DNA of 64,000 bases from Ricordea florida (GCA_949710005.1 OX453274.1:15976741-16040740), one strand, 5' to 3'. Positions 1 through 12,474 are shown, numbered from the stretch's first letter. A program made the numbers and translations. The notes: generated by a model not told the origin, from the sequence alone.

Positions 1-1039
1 TGGATTCCGAAGGGACGATCAGCGATCCGCAAGATGGTACGTTCCTGCCTGGCCTGCAAGAAGCAAAGAGCTAAAAGAATGGAGCAAGTAATGGCCGCCT
101 TACCAGTCTTCCGAACTACCGCCTATGAGCCCTGTTTTACACATACAGGTGTCGACTGCTTTGGCCCTCTGAATGCCAAAAGAGGAAGAGCCGTTGTGAA
201 ACGATGGGGCGTAATATTCACTTGTCTGAATTCTAGAGACACACATCTAGAGTTAGCTAGTTCCCTGGAAGAAGACTGCTTTATTAACGTTCTCAGAAGG
301 TTTGTCAACAGAAAGGGGACCACCTAAGTTCATCCACTCTGATAACGGGACGAACTTTGTTGGTGTGGAAAGGGAGATCAGAGGAGCTATTGAAGGCTGG
401 AACCAAGACCTGATACGTAACGAACTTTTGCAGAAAGAGTGCCAATGGATGTTTCAACCCCCGAAAGCTTCACATGCTAGCGCAGTCTGGGAACGACTTA
501 TACGAAGCACTCGAATCGCACTAAAGGCTATACTGGGTGAGAGTCTAGCCGATGAAGAAGTCCTAACAACTGTCTTGACCGAAGTTGAGTCAATACTGAA
601 TTCCAGACCACTCTGTGCGGTGTCTGATGATCCCACAGATTGTGAGCCGCTGACGCCAAACCATCTTCTGTTGCGGAGACCCATTCAAGCGTTGCCAACC
701 GGTTCCTTCGTGAAGGAAGATATCCACTCCCGGAATAAATGGAGACAAACGCAAACTTTGGCAAACCATTTCTGGAAGAGGTGACTGAAAGAGTATGTTC
801 CGGCGTTATTAGAACGTCAGAAATGGCTTAGACTGCGTCGAAACGCAGAGATCGGAGACCTGGTCCTGATCGTGGAAGAGAATTTGCCTAAGGGCCAATG
901 GCATTTGGGACGCATTGTTAAGGTTATTCCGGGAAGAGATGGCCTAGTACGTACAGTAGAGGTTAAAACAAAGTCGTCAACGTTAGTCCGTCCAATACAG
1001 AAACTTTGCCTGCTTGAGGAGGCAGATAACCTCCAATGA
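1..1039 (+). pseudogene. BEL/Pao retrotransposon integrase region (3' end of pol), broken
   Basis: This is the C-terminal part of a BEL/Pao polyprotein entering from the left edge. It starts in the integrase zinc-binding region (CLAC). The integrase core follows, with candidate catalytic Asp at 154-156 (GVDCFGP), Asp at 341-343 (SDNGTNF) and Glu at 491-493 (WERLIRS), and then the basic C-terminal region typical of BEL/Pao, which ends at a TGA at 1037-1039. There are two breaks: a frameshift between about 302 and 325, and an in-frame TGA at 782-784 where the family normally has a Trp after WKR. In life this domain would insert the element's cDNA into chromosomes. The copy is dead. Family recognition is from remembered motifs, and confidence is high. 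Confidence 0.9.
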
Positions 1040-1164
1040 GACACTGTTGCAGCCATTGGACATTAGTAGTTTATTTCCTGTCCTTGTCACAAGGATAAGC
1101 TGTAGTTTACGTTAAATCCAGGTCTAGTTTGTTGTATGCTTCAGTAGCTTCGCATGGCGGGGGG

Positions 1165-1486
1165 TGTAGAGGCCTGGTAACTAGTTTCGCTGCTCCCGCC
1201 AAAAGTAGTTCACGTGACCTGTTCTTTTTTTTGGTCATTTTCGTTTCCAGCAAGTGCGCTACTAGTTGTTGCTAGATTTACCTTTCGTTTTAGCTTCTCA
1301 ACGAACTTACGACCGTTTAAGAGCCGTTTAAGGATCGTTATACGTCTGCTGTGAGACGCTGTAATCCTGTTTGGCGCTTTGACAGCTGTTCAAGGGAACG
1401 GCTTGTAGCCCGGAATAAAAGCGGTTTTTGGTTCGTCAACTCGTGTGAATGTGTTGTGGTAAAACGAAGGTGAAAGAGTCCTTACA
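1165..1486 (+). repeat. Putative 3' LTR of the BEL/Pao element
   Basis: A G-rich tract resembling a polypurine tract (ggcggggg) sits just before TGTAGA at 1165. The segment closes with CTTACA at 1481-1486, so the ends are TG...CA with partly inverted termini, and AATAAA lies at 1414-1419 about 70 bases before the proposed end. Position, ends and poly(A) signal fit an LTR of about 320 bp following pol. The matching 5' LTR and target duplication lie outside the window, so the boundaries are inferred. Confidence 0.6.
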
Positions 1487-2794
1487 TATGGCTCTCTGAC
1501 GCATGGTTACACGTTGGAGCAAGGCAGTAAACCATTTATGACCGTTTGGACCTTTCTTTTTAGACAAAAGCGTCAATTGTGACAGCGCAATTGACTGTTC
1601 CACTTCCAGATCTTCCTCTTGAGTGATTTTTTAAAACAATTACAGGATTTTTAAGTGCTTTGCCTTTTCAACAAAGAAAACGTGACCTACGCGCTCTTGA
1701 TCATCTGCATTGTTTAGAACTGAGTTTTTTAGCGCCATGGCAACGTGACATCACACTTTAGGACTCTATACCGATGGCATAAAATGTCCTCAGTGTAAAC
1801 AAGAAATGTGTTGTGTGACACAAACCTCGTCTAAAAGGTACTTTTCCCTGAAGCTGATGTTGGCCAATATTGCATCGTTCGCCTAAAATTCGAGATAGAA
1901 CCCATGAAATAGCCCTTGTAGAAATACACTGAACATTTTGTGTCTTTTGAAACTGAAACGCTTCAGTCAGACCATTCATCTTTGTCTTCCCACCCCAACA
2001 AAGCAGCCCATAAGAATTTATTGCGTGACGACTAACGCGACGTCCATGGCATTTTGCTGCCGGTGAATTCAAGAAGTTATGCCACTGGACTGTTATAATG
2101 ACTCGTGATAGGCCTGCGTTACCATATTGGTAACTGAAGTAGTCCTTCGTTCATCGTCCTCGTGTGCTCACCATTGACCATCTTGAGTTAACTTGACTTT
2201 ATCGCGTGACTATCTCGAGTTACTATTGAGTTACTTCCATCCATCGGCCATCGTCTAAAATCCAGGGTCCTGGTTTAGTACATGCCTTCTCACTTGATAT
2301 TTATAACGACAATGAACAATAATCTATACCACAACATTAACTCATAACTATAATTATGGCAGTTGGAAGAAGACCTATCTCTTGTTTTACTGGAATCTGA
2401 CTACCGGATTTAAAAAAAGAGTAATTGCATACAAAGTATACTCTTACATTCTCCCTGTTACCTATGCCTCATACTTACCGCCAGAACTGATTCCAGCGAA
2501 CGCAAACAAGACGGTGGAAACAATCAACCCTATGCGCTCCATCACTGTGTCAGCTCTCCGTTTCCGCATTGCTTCCCTACTGAGTGCGTGATATAAGGTC
2601 CCCCAAAAGGTGTTAGGGATTGCAATATAGGACACGCGTCATTTTGCCGGCATAATAGTGCTTTTTCGGCGGCATAATAGTGCCATTTTGCAACATAACA
2701 GTTATTTCCTTTTTTAGAGCTACTATTGTCCATTTATTAAGTTAAAACTACAAAATTTATTTTAATGTTCTACATGGTTTTCATTTCTATTATC
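1487..2794. other. Non-coding stretch, no gene seen
   Basis: AT-rich sequence with only short open frames lacking recognisable motifs. I saw no splice-consistent exons or RNA genes. Confidence 0.5.
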
Positions 2795-2935
2795 GCACTT
2801 CACGGGGGTCCCGGGAAAAAAAAAATTAAGGCACAATTATGACTCACCGGGGTCCGGGAAAAAAAAAATTTACGGCATAATTATAACTCACCGGGGTCCG
2901 GGAAAACATTTTGCGGCATAATTACGATTACAATA
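2795..2935 (+). repeat. Short degenerate tandem repeat, about 50-bp unit
   Basis: Nearly three copies of a unit containing 'cggggtccgggaaaa', a poly-A run and 'ggcataattat' follow each other. Upstream (2640-2700) and downstream (2940-3020) are looser 'ggcataatagt' echoes. No coding function is evident. Confidence 0.6.
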
Positions 2936-3658
2936 GTTACAGTCGAGCATAATTTGGAGCATAATAGTCCGTTTTGGGGGCAGTGCCAAAAAGCTTAATG
3001 CTCGATTTTAGGAGCATAATGTGTCAACCCCTATTACCCACCCAGGCCCCAGAAAAAAAGTTTCCGACCGACCTGTTTTATTGAAAACCAGAAAGGATAA
3101 CGGGGTACTGTTGAGGATCACAAGTTTCTGACAATCTAGAGGTTTTCGAATGATGGTTTACAAAGGCTTACTGGAAATAAAAGAAATAATTTGCTGATCT
3201 CCCGAAACTGAGGGAAAAAAGAAGTTCTCGCAAACCTGATGGACAAAATAATCCTTCTTACACAATATAATCAAACAGTATAAAGTCTTTGTTAATACCT
3301 GTACATTGTATCTCGAGGGTGTTTGTCCTAGCGAAAATGAGGACTCTTCAAGTGTTGTGCTTGTGTGTTCTACTGCTGTCAATGCTCCTGGCGTCCGGTT
3401 TGTAACTTTCTTCTGTCTGTATATTTTGTCAAATTTTATCTCGTAAAACTAAACAAACATGAAACAATTCAAACCCCCAACTTTGGGAAGTACTTCCGAT
3501 CGGTAAAGCGACGGTGGGGGCTTGACAACATTTCTTTGGCTTCTGTTCCAATTATTAAGACGTGCAGTGTAGCAGGATGATGCGAAATATTGTTTACATT
3601 ATTAATTGTGTTAATATTGCTCGTCACATGGAGATAAATGACGGTAAAATTTCCTCAC

Positions 3659-3771
3659 AGGTCCCTACTTCATTATGCATGTTGAAGCCGTACGGTTTCG
3701 TTCTCAGAAATGTTCGCAAGCGCACTTCCCAAGACAATTCAACTACAGCATGCGTAATGAAGTAGGGACCT
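3659..3771. repeat. Inverted repeat with about 23-bp arms
   Basis: The arm beginning 'ggtccctacttcattatgca' near 3660 recurs reverse-complemented near 3748-3770 with about one mismatch, separated by about 65 bp. This may be a small hairpin or MITE remnant. Confidence 0.6.
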
Positions 3772-3948
3772 AGGTAAGATTTCCTCTCTTATAATGCATC
3801 TGTAGACTATCACCTTGAAACACTGTTTGTTGTATTCATCTGAGATATGATAACTTTATTGAAGTGTTGATTCAGTTAGCATCATACATTCGTTATACAG
3901 AGCTAAATTGATACACCGAATTTACACGAAATTAGTAAAGGTAACCAG

Positions 3949-6255
3949 AAATACGACTCCCGCAAAAACCTCGCGAAGCTACTTTTTGAAGAAGTCACAA
4001 TGCCTTTATATTTTATTTTTATGTTATTTTATGTTTTATTTTTTATATCACCATAATCCCCATTATTTTATTTGTTATGCTGTGTTTGGTACACAATTAG
4101 TGACACCTGGTGCAAATTACATGAGCAGTATACCAGTCAACACAGTGCTTAAAAATTGACCTTCATTTGGCTCTTTCACTGCCACTGAGATTGCACCAGA
4201 GGGAACAGAAGTAAAATTATTTATTATCTTGACAGGGAATATAGAGTCGATGAAGTATCACAATAATATTCACTTAACACAAATGGAAAATGATTGTAAA
4301 TCTTTTGCAGGTGGACTCTTGAAGAGTTGATATGAATACTTGTGTTTACCACAGCGTAAAACCTGTGATTTTTTTTAGTTTTATTTTCTTAGTCTCTACT
4401 GCTTTGTCTTCTTTGTTGCTACATCACTTTCAAACACAATATGCTCTTACACTGAGGATGAGTTGAATACTCCAATTATTTTTTATGTTTTTTTTTTGTT
4501 ATAATTGCATAAGAATCATTGTAAGAAGAATCTTCTGATTATGTATTTTATTGTCTACTGCAGTCATTATTTCATTCCTAGGTTACCACAATTGAGAGCA
4601 TTATGAATAGTGCATGTTTCAATTTGTGTACTCTCTTCAGTTGCAATGGTACCCCAGTGGTAGATAGAAAAATTCCTCTTCCCCCAAAAGAGATGCCATA
4701 TCAACAGAAGTGTGAGATACAATGTCATTACATAAAAAAAAAAAAAAAAAAAAAAAATTGGGGGTAAAACAATTAGATTCTAGAAAAACTTTGAATAAAG
4801 GTTTGGTAATAGTGAGTGCCAACTGTATAGTATGTGGTTGTGCTATTTTTAGGTCATATCATAAAAACAATACCTGTAAGAAAGAGTTATTGAAATCTTA
4901 ATATGTTGAAAAAGATTGCTGCACTACGTACTCCTGTTAAAAAATAATGTGAAATCAACATCAATCAGTCAAGAGTATATATATACCACATGGAAGTTTA
5001 ATTGTGCTGTTACAGAAAAAGGCAAAATATCCATTCCCAACCAGAGAATAGTATATTATTTTGAATATATGAAAATTTGTATTATAAAAACTGCAGAAGA
5101 AAGTTTTAATATAAGGATGGTATTTCATCAAAAAAGTCTTGGCAGCCAGAGGTATTGAACTTGTAACCAAAGACATATAGTAACGAGAAGCACTATCATT
5201 ATATTACTAGAAATATGACTCCCGCAAAACCTCGCAAAGCTAGTTTTTGAAGAAGTCACAATGCTTTTAACCATCAGCGTAATCCCCATTATTTTATTTT
5301 TTTATGCTTTGTTTGGTACATAATTAGTGACACCTGGTGCAAATTACATGAGCAGTATATCGCTTAACACAGTGCTTAAAAATTGACCTTCATTTAGCTC
5401 TTTCACTGCCACTGAGATTGCACCAGAGGGAGTAGAAGTAAAATTATTTATTACCTTGCCAGGGAATACAGAGTCAATGAAGTATCACAATAATATTCAC
5501 TTAACACAAATTAAAAATGGTTGTAAATCTTTTGCAGATGAAACCTTGAAGAGTTGATATGAATACTTGTGTTTACCACAGTGTAAATCCTTGTGTTTTT
5601 TTTTTAGTTTTATTTTCTTATTCTCTACTGCTTTGTCTTCTTTGTTGTACATCACTTTTAAACACAACCTATTGTTCTTACACTGAGGATGAGTTGAAAG
5701 CTCCAATTATTATTTGTTTATGTTTTTTGTTATAGTTGCATTAGATTCACTGTAAGAAGAATCTTCTGGTTAGATATTTTATTGTCTACTGCAGTCATTA
5801 TTTCATTCCTAGGTAACCACAATTGAGGGCATTATGAATAGTGGATGTTTCAATTTGTGTGCTCTCTTCAGTTACAATGGTACCCCCAGTGCTAGATAGA
5901 AAAGTTCCTCTTCCCTCAAAAGAGATGCCATGTCAACAGAAGTGTGAGATACAATGTCATTACATAAAAAAATTGGGGGTAAAACAATTGTATTCTACAA
6001 AAAGGTTTGGTAATAGTGAGTGCCGACTGTATAGAGTATATACCACATGAAAGTTTAATTGTGCTGTTACAGAAAAAGGCAAAATATCCATTTCCAACCA
6101 GAGAATAGTATATTATTTTGAATATATGAAAATTTCTATTATAAAAACTGCAGAAGAAAGTTTTAATATAAGGATGGTATTTCATCGAAAAAGTCATGGT
6201 AGCCAGAGGTATTGAACTTGTAACATATAGTAACGAGAAGCACTATCATTATATT
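3949..6255 (+). repeat. Diverged tandem duplication (two units of about 1.0-1.3 kb)
   Basis: Unit 1 (about 3949-5210) and unit 2 (about 5211-6255) share colinear blocks: 'gactcccgcaaaa' through 'gaagaagtcacaatgc', the 'gacacctggtgcaaattaca' block, the 'cactgaggatgagttga' block, and an end block from 'aaggatggtatttcatc' to 'gagaagcactatcattata'. Unit 1 has an extra poly-A run (about 4734-4757) and small insertions. Neither unit holds a convincing ORF. Confidence 0.85.
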
Positions 6256-6470
6256 ATTATCATTATTATTATCATTACTATTTTTATTACTGGTATTGAT
6301 ATTATTATTATTATTGTTATATTTTTTACGTTAAACATAATATATTTTTATGGGGTGGGATGCATGCCCTAATCTTGGTAAAGGTATTGTTACTCTACTA
6401 CTACAAGCAATACAATAATATATTCTTAATAGGCTTTCCATCAGAGGTGGTAGTAATCAAAACAGCTCCA

Positions 6471-6476
<6 letters not shown>
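6256..6476. repeat. Dispersed repeat, copy A (partner 12569-12815)
   Basis: An (ATT)-rich start is followed by a block containing 'ggggtgggatgcatg' and 'ggctttccatcagaggtggt'. Nearly the same sequence recurs at 12569-12815. Copy A lies just upstream of PLE copy 1 and copy B just downstream of PLE copy 2. Confidence 0.85.
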
Positions 6477-6531
<55 letters not shown>

Positions 6532-6540
6532 TATATAGAT
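6476..6540. repeat. (AT)n microsatellite
   Basis: About 50 bp of pure AT dinucleotide immediately precedes the 5' truncation point of PLE copy 1. PLEs often insert at such tracts. Confidence 0.95.
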
Positions 6541-6544
6541 ATAG

Positions 6545-7690
6545 TTATGGTGGCGTTATAGGGACGATGTTTTCGAGATTTGGCCGCATGGTTTACCTAA
6601 ATTGTTAGAGTTTACTGATTACATTAATTCCCTCTATTCCACCATCAAGTTTGAGCTGGTATATTCACAGCATACCATCAATGTCTTGGATCTCACTTTA
6701 CACCTTCAGGATGGGTTTATTAAGACAGATATCTATGCTAAACCTACGGATAGTCATCTTTATCTACCTTTTTCAAGTTCTCATCCAGCACATTGTAAAA
6801 GGGCTGTTCCTTATGGGGTTGCGCTACGAGTTAGACGTAATTGTTCTACCGACGATTTTCTAAACAAGAGGTGTGCTGAATACAAAGGGTACCTTATATC
6901 CCAGGGCTATAATGTCGCTTTAGTAGACAAACAATTCGACAAAGCGCTTAGTATTGAGAGATCAGAATTGCTTAAGAAAAAGGTTAAGCCTGTCAAGAGA
7001 GTTTTCCCGTTAGTTCTTGATTACAATCCTATCCTGCCTGATATTCAGAGAGCTATCAAGAAACACGCGCATCTTTTGAGGTCGTCACCCGAACTACTTG
7101 AAATCTTTCCATCTAAATCGATTTTTCCAGCATATCGCCGTACCAAAAATCTCAAAGATATTTTAGCACCATCTAAATTTCGTGGCGACAAGGGGGCAAA
7201 CCAGGCAGAGAAGGAAATGGGAGGGTGCTTCAAATGTTGTACTCGTTGTGATCTATGCAAAAACGTTTTAATTCAGGATTTCAAGTTTAAAAGCTTTTCC
7301 ACAGGCCGATCCAATAAAATAAATCAAAAATTGTCTTGCTCTTCCAAAAACGTTGTATACTTGGCCTCGTGTAATAAATGCAAATTGCAATATGTAGATT
7401 CTACCACCACAGAATTCAAAGTACGCTTTCGCAATCATAAATCGTCCATGCATACCAACAAAAAGACGTGTGAACTTGCGGTCCATTTTAACTGTACAAG
7501 GCATGAAATTTCTGAAATTAAGTTTATTGTCATCGAACAAATTACTAACCAAGGTGACGTTGCTTATATTGACAAGTTGCTATTGACGAGAGAGGCCTAT
7601 TGGACCTCCCAGCTAGTTACACTTTATCCTCATGGTCTTAATAAAAGACGCGAATTTAGGTCTAAAAATCGCGTCCGCTACAATATCTAA
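6545..7690 (+). pseudogene. Penelope-like element copy 1: RT end plus GIY-YIG endonuclease (5'-truncated)
   Basis: The frame opens at the RT active-site region (WWRYRDDVFEIW) directly after the AT tract and stays open to TAA at 7690, about 381 codons. It covers the end of the RT, a linker with Cys pairs (CFKCCTRCDLC) and a GIY-YIG-type nuclease domain (VVYLASC, KCKLQYV, RVRF-like RFRNH), ending with PHGLNKRREF. RT palm motifs A and B are missing because the copy is truncated. PLEs use the nuclease to nick DNA and the RT to copy their RNA there. It is almost identical to the matching part of copy 2 (10840-11991), with a few substitutions such as YVD for YVG in the nuclease, so one is a recent relative of the other. 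Confidence 0.9.
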
Positions 7691-8008
7691 TTAGACTAAC
7701 TATTGTACTTTTAGGCGCTCGCAGATACATTGTTGGAATTTTATCATCTGTGCGTTCTTCTAAGTTGCCATTAGCTTTGTTACGTAATCTTTTATTTCAG
7801 TTTGTATAGCATTTTGTAATTATAATTACATTTTTGTGATCCTATATAAATACTTGCGAATCTGTAGACCTACTAGTATTTTTAGCTTTTTACTTTTTAC
7901 TTTTTAACGTGTACATTGTTCCACTCTGAAGAAGGCCGAAGGCCGAAACGTCGGATTAAAAGCCGGAACAGTTAGAAGTTTGCTTCATGACGCCTCATTT
8001 TACACTTA
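7691..8008 (+). repeat. PLE copy 1 3' end with hammerhead-like structured motif
   Basis: The 3' untranslated end is shared with copy 2, ending near 'catgacgcctcattttacac'. It contains CTGAAGA at 7926-7932, a GGCC-GAA-GGCC hairpin (7934-7944) and GAAACGTC (7945-7952). TGTTCC at 7917-7922 can pair with GGAACA at 7965-7970. This resembles a hammerhead core with one extra A before stem II, but a full hammerhead stem I is not evident. About 25 bp present here near 7845-7870 are missing from copy 2. Confidence 0.75.
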
Positions 8009-8087
8009 ACTAAAATTCACATTGAAGCACGGTATCTCTTTTGATCCTTCTACTGGAAGTCATCGTTGGGCAAACCATATTATTCTG

Positions 8088-8122
<35 letters not shown>

Positions 8123-8938
8123 CAAAGAAAAATACTACTCAGAAGTGAGTAATAACATTTGCTTTATTTTCAAATGATCGCATTGATAACTGATAATATT
8201 GCAGAAGCAGTACTTTAATTAGTGACAGTGGGTATATATTATGTTGAAAATGCTAAACATAACTGCTAGATCAAGAAAATTTACAATATTTTCACTGTTC
8301 CAATGATATCAGATCACATCGTTATAAATGATTGCTCATAACAACTGCAACTCTCTGTGTTGGGAATTTCTTCAAAATGGAAACGCTATCGTTTTATTAT
8401 GAAAAATACCTACTTACATTCTCTTGTAATCCGTTGGTCGTCCTCCGATTCCGTTTTTAGACTAATAGAATTATTTTCCAGAGACATCTCCAATCGTTGA
8501 AGTCGTTCCTACTCGGTTTCACTTCTAAGTCGTTTTGCTAAATTTAGAACGCTAATATATTTCGTTATGGAATCGGTCACTCATGTCCTGTATTTCTATC
8601 AATAACACATTCAAATTCAAAACTAACTTGGTTGAATTCCTGGTCCTTTTCCCTGCTGTTTCGTTTGTCTTTTTCTGGAGCGAGCAGTTGTTGTATTGGC
8701 TGCGATGTCTGTAGTTATTCTCCCTGCTGACGTTTCTCTATCCCTGCTTTGAGTCGTGCTTTCCTTGTGCTGATTTTCACGGTATTCGAACTTACTCGGC
8801 GACGATCTCGTGCTAATCTTTCTTAAATATCTCGGAGATCATCTTACTGGGATGTACTTCCAAGACGAGTGAAATCGGTTTCCACAAAATTTACATTACT
8901 TTCAAAGAGGCATCACAGAATTCGCAATGGCAGAAATT
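8009..8938. other. Non-coding spacer, no gene seen
   Basis: AT-rich sequence with an (AT)n tract at about 8091-8121. There is no ORF or structured element that I can support. Confidence 0.5.
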
Positions 8939-8997
8939 CAGCAGTTCTCAAGTGCTCTATTATTGCCAGGTAACCTGGCCTGCGAACGGACACCTTT
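8939..8997 (+). repeat. 59-bp dispersed repeat, copy A (partner 12989-13047)
   Basis: Contains 'attgccaggtaacctggcct' and 'gcgaacggac'. It is repeated at 12989-13047 with about three mismatches. Both copies are followed by AT dinucleotide tracts, so it may be the end of a small element inserted into microsatellites. Confidence 0.8.
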
Positions 8998-9035
8998 TAT
9001 ATATATATATATATGTAATAATATATATATATATA

Positions 9036-9552
9036 TACCGTAATGATTCGATTTAGCGCCCTCCTTCCAATAAGCGCCCCCTTCTGAATAAGCGCCCCCC
9101 TTCGAATGTGTTTTTGTCAGTAAGCGCCCCTATTCCAATAAGCGCCCCCATTCTAATAAGCGCCCCATTCTTACAAGCGCCCCTATTCTAAAAAGCGTCC
9201 CTATTCTCATAAGCGGCCCGATCCGATTTGTTACTGTTACAGGTTCTGTTATTGTAAGTTACCGTAGATAAACTAATGAACATTCACCGTACCGTACATG
9301 TATATATTTACTGCTAAAATGAACAGTTCTTTGAAAAGTAACTGAACTTTTATCAATTTGTTACTGTTACAGTTTCTGTTGTTGCTAGTTATTTTAATAT
9401 TTATTAAAGTTTTGTTTTGAATATTTGGTTGTTTCTCAAAAAATTAAATAAGCGCCCTGTCCCGAATAAGCGCCCTGTCTCGAATAAGCGCCCTCTCTTG
9501 GGGTGCTCAAAGTAAATAAGCGCCCCGGGCGCTAAATCGAATCATTACGGTA
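9036..9552. mobile_element. MITE-like non-autonomous DNA transposon, TA target duplication
   Basis: The terminal inverted repeat starts CCGTAATGATTCGATTTAGC at 9038 and its reverse complement ends at 9550, about 23-25 bp nearly perfect. Both ends are flanked by TA inside an (AT)n tract, as expected of Tc1/mariner-type insertion. The interior has two arrays of an 'aataagcgcccc' unit, about 8 copies at 9060-9220 and about 4 at 9447-9530, both in the same orientation. No ORF. Confidence 0.85.
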
Positions 9553-9559
9553 TATATAT

Positions 9560-9665
9560 ATAGGCCACACCCTATAATCCAGCACAAGTAGAAGTTCACT
9601 ACAACCATCGTAGTGGTAAATCCAGGATCAGAAAACGGCGCTTCACTAGAAATCTTCTAGGAAGA
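9560..9665 (+). other. 5' leader of PLE copy 2
   Basis: About 100 bp between the MITE and the ATG at 9666. I cannot place the element's true 5' end, and no hammerhead core is visible here. Confidence 0.35.
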
Positions 9666-11991
9666 ATGGCACCACATTCCAATGCCCATCAAGCCAGTTT
9701 GCCGCCTGCCAACGATAAGAATGTACCGGATTTAAAACCCATCAATTTAACATCTGTTGAACTTTCGGATGCTGAACAATCCCTTCTGGTGAAGGGACCA
9801 GCGTTCTGTCCGGCGCCAAAGGATGTTAATTGGCAAAAAACCGTCGATGATTTGGACAAATTTGAGAGACGAATTCGTCTTGCTGTATTCTATCATGGCA
9901 AAGATCTTGACGATACTAACCGAGCAGTGGATGAACGTTTCCCAACAATTCCGTCTACTAGCAATTGGATGCCTCCAAAGTCCAGCTTTCCTGAAGTAGA
10001 ACGTTTCTTAAACAATGTGAAGAAAGACATTCTTGAGCCCAAAAACTTAAGAAGAGCTAAGGGTAATCTGACGAAAGAGGAAAGGTTAGCATTAAGTAAA
10101 CTTAAATCTAGTAGTAATGTGTTTAGAATTCAAGGTAAGGGATCCAGATTTGTTATTGTTTCTAAGAATGAGTATCAGGATAAGATGTTTGAGCAACTCA
10201 ACAACATTCTCCATTATGATAAAATTAACTATGATCCTACCATGGAGCATTTTGAAAAGATCGTGATTGGCTAGGTAAAGGTCAAATTAGTCAAGAGATT
10301 GCCACCTGGGTTGCCAACTTGGAACCGAAACCGGGGGTGGCTTTTGGAAATGTAAAAACGCATAAAGAAGGCAATCCTCTTCGCCTAATTACATCTTGTT
10401 GCGGAACGGCAATTGAAAGACTTCCGGCCTTCACTGAATTTTATCTCAAGCCCCTCGTTCAAAATTTACCTTCATTTATCAAAGATACTACTGACCTTAT
10501 TAACAAGATCCAAATTCTCAATTCCGAGAAGGGCCCCTTACCACCTGGGTGCTTGCTGGTGTCTTGGGATGTAGTTGCTATGTTTTACCAATATTGACAA
10601 TAATTTAGGAATTTCAGCTGTTAGAAAAGCTCTTGATTCTAGATCTGATAAGTTTCCATCAACTGATTGCATTGTGGAAGCTATTGAAATTTGTCTCCAA
10701 ACCAACAATTGTCAATTTTCTGGAAAAAAACTTTGTGCAAAAACACGTTACAGCCATGGGGCCCAAAAACGCATGTAGTTATGCCGACTTGGCAATGGGT
10801 TTGATTGATGAGAAAGCTAAATCTGAAGGTGCCGTGAAACCCATGTTATGGTGGCGTTATAGGGACGATGTTTTCGAGATTTGGCCGCATGGCTTACCTA
10901 AATTGTTAGAGTTTACTGATTACATCAATTCCCTCTATCCCACCATCAAGTTTGAGCTGGTATATTCACAGCATACCATCAATGTCTTGGATCTCACTTT
11001 ACACCTTCAGGATGGGTTTATTAAGACAGATATCTATGCTAAACCTACGGATAGTCATCTTTATCTACCTTTTTCAAGTTCTCATCCAGCACATTGTATA
11101 AGGGCTATTCCTTATGGGGTTGCGCTACGAGTTAGACGTAATTGTTCTACCGACGATTTTCTAAACAAGAGGTGTGCTAAATACAAAGGGTACTTTATAT
11201 CCCAGGGCTATAATGTCGCTTTAGTAGATAAACAATTCGACAAAGCGCTTAGTATTGAGAGATCAGAATTGCTTAAGAAAAAGGTTAAGCCTGTCAAGAG
11301 AGTTTTCCCGTTAGTTCTTGATTACAATCCTATCCTGCCTGATATTCAGAGAGTTATCAAGAAACATGCACATCTTTTGAGGTCGTCACCCGAACTACTT
11401 GAAATCTTTCCATCTAAATCGATTTTTCCAGCATATCGCCGTACCAAAAATCTCAAAGATATTTTAGCACCATCTAAATTTCGTGGCGACAATGGGGCAA
11501 ACCAGGCAGAGAAGGAAATGGGAGGGTGCTTCAAATGTTGTACTCGTTGTGATCTATGCAAAAACTTTTTAATTCAGGATTCCAAGTTTAAAAGCTTTTC
11601 CACAGGCCGATCCAATAAAATAAATCAAAAATTGTCTTGCTCTTCCAAAAACGTTGTATACTTGGCCTCGTGTAATAAATGCAAATTGCAATATGTAGGT
11701 TCTACCACCACAGAATTCAAAGTACGCTTTCGCAATCATAAATCGTCCATGCATACCAACAAAAAGACGTGTGAACTTGCGGTCCATTTTAACTGTACAA
11801 GGCATGAAATTTCTGAAATTAAGTTTATTGTCATCGAACAAATTACTAACCAAGGTGACGTTGCTTATATTGACAAGTTGCTATTGACGAGAGAGGCCTA
11901 TTGGACCTCCCAGCTAGTTACACTTTATCCTCATGGTCTTAATAAAAGACGCGAATTTAGGTCTAAAAATCGCGTCCGCTACAATATCTAA
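9666..11991 (+). pseudogene. Penelope-like element copy 2: near full-length RT plus GIY-YIG endonuclease, three frameshifts
   Basis: The coding region starts at ATG 9666 and ends at TAA 11991. It holds an N-terminal region, an RT with motif A-like LLVSWDVVAMF (about 10555-10590), motif B-like MGPKNACSYADLAMG (about 10756-10800) and the active site YRDD (about 10858-10869), a Cys-rich linker (CCTRCDLC) and a GIY-YIG-type nuclease (NVVYLASC, KLQYVGST, RFRNH). Breaks: a one-base loss near 10263 that leads to TAG at 10272-10274, a shift near 10584 just after motif A, and a shift around the A-run at 10722-10730. From about 10740 the frame is open to the end. The protein would nick target DNA and prime reverse transcription. 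This copy cannot make it as it stands. Confidence 0.92.
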
Positions 11992-12280
11992 TTAGACTAA
12001 CTATTGTACTTTTAGGCGCTCGCAGATACATTGTTGGAATTTTATCATCTGTGCGTTCTTCTAAGTTGCCATTAGCTTTGTTACGTAATCTTTTATTTCA
12101 GTTTGTGTAGCATTTTGTAATTATAATTACATTTTTGTGATCCTACTAGTATTTTTAGGTTTTTACTTTTTAATTTTTAACGTGTACATTGTTCCACTCT
12201 GAAGAAGGCCGAAGGCCGAAACGTCGGATTAAAAGCCGGAACAGTTAGAAGTTTGCTTCATGACGCCTCATTTTACACTT
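11992..12280 (+). repeat. PLE copy 2 3' end with hammerhead-like motif
   Basis: Same 3' end as copy 1, with the CTGAAGA / GGCC hairpin / GAAA core at 12199-12221. It ends where the (TATC)n tract begins. Confidence 0.8.
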
Positions 12281-12289
12281 ATATCTATC

Positions 12290-12331
<42 letters not shown>

Positions 12332-12439
12332 TTATCTACCTACCTACCTACCTACCTACCTACCTACCTTCCTACCTACCTACCTACCTACCTTCCTACC
12401 TACCTACCTACCTACCTACCTACCTACCTACCTACCTAC

Positions 12440-12474
<35 letters not shown>

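Noticed and set aside
9060..9530. CRISPR-like array of 'aataagcgcccc' units
   Set aside because: Units are 12-18 bp with no constant spacer length, lie inside a TIR element, and the genome is eukaryotic.
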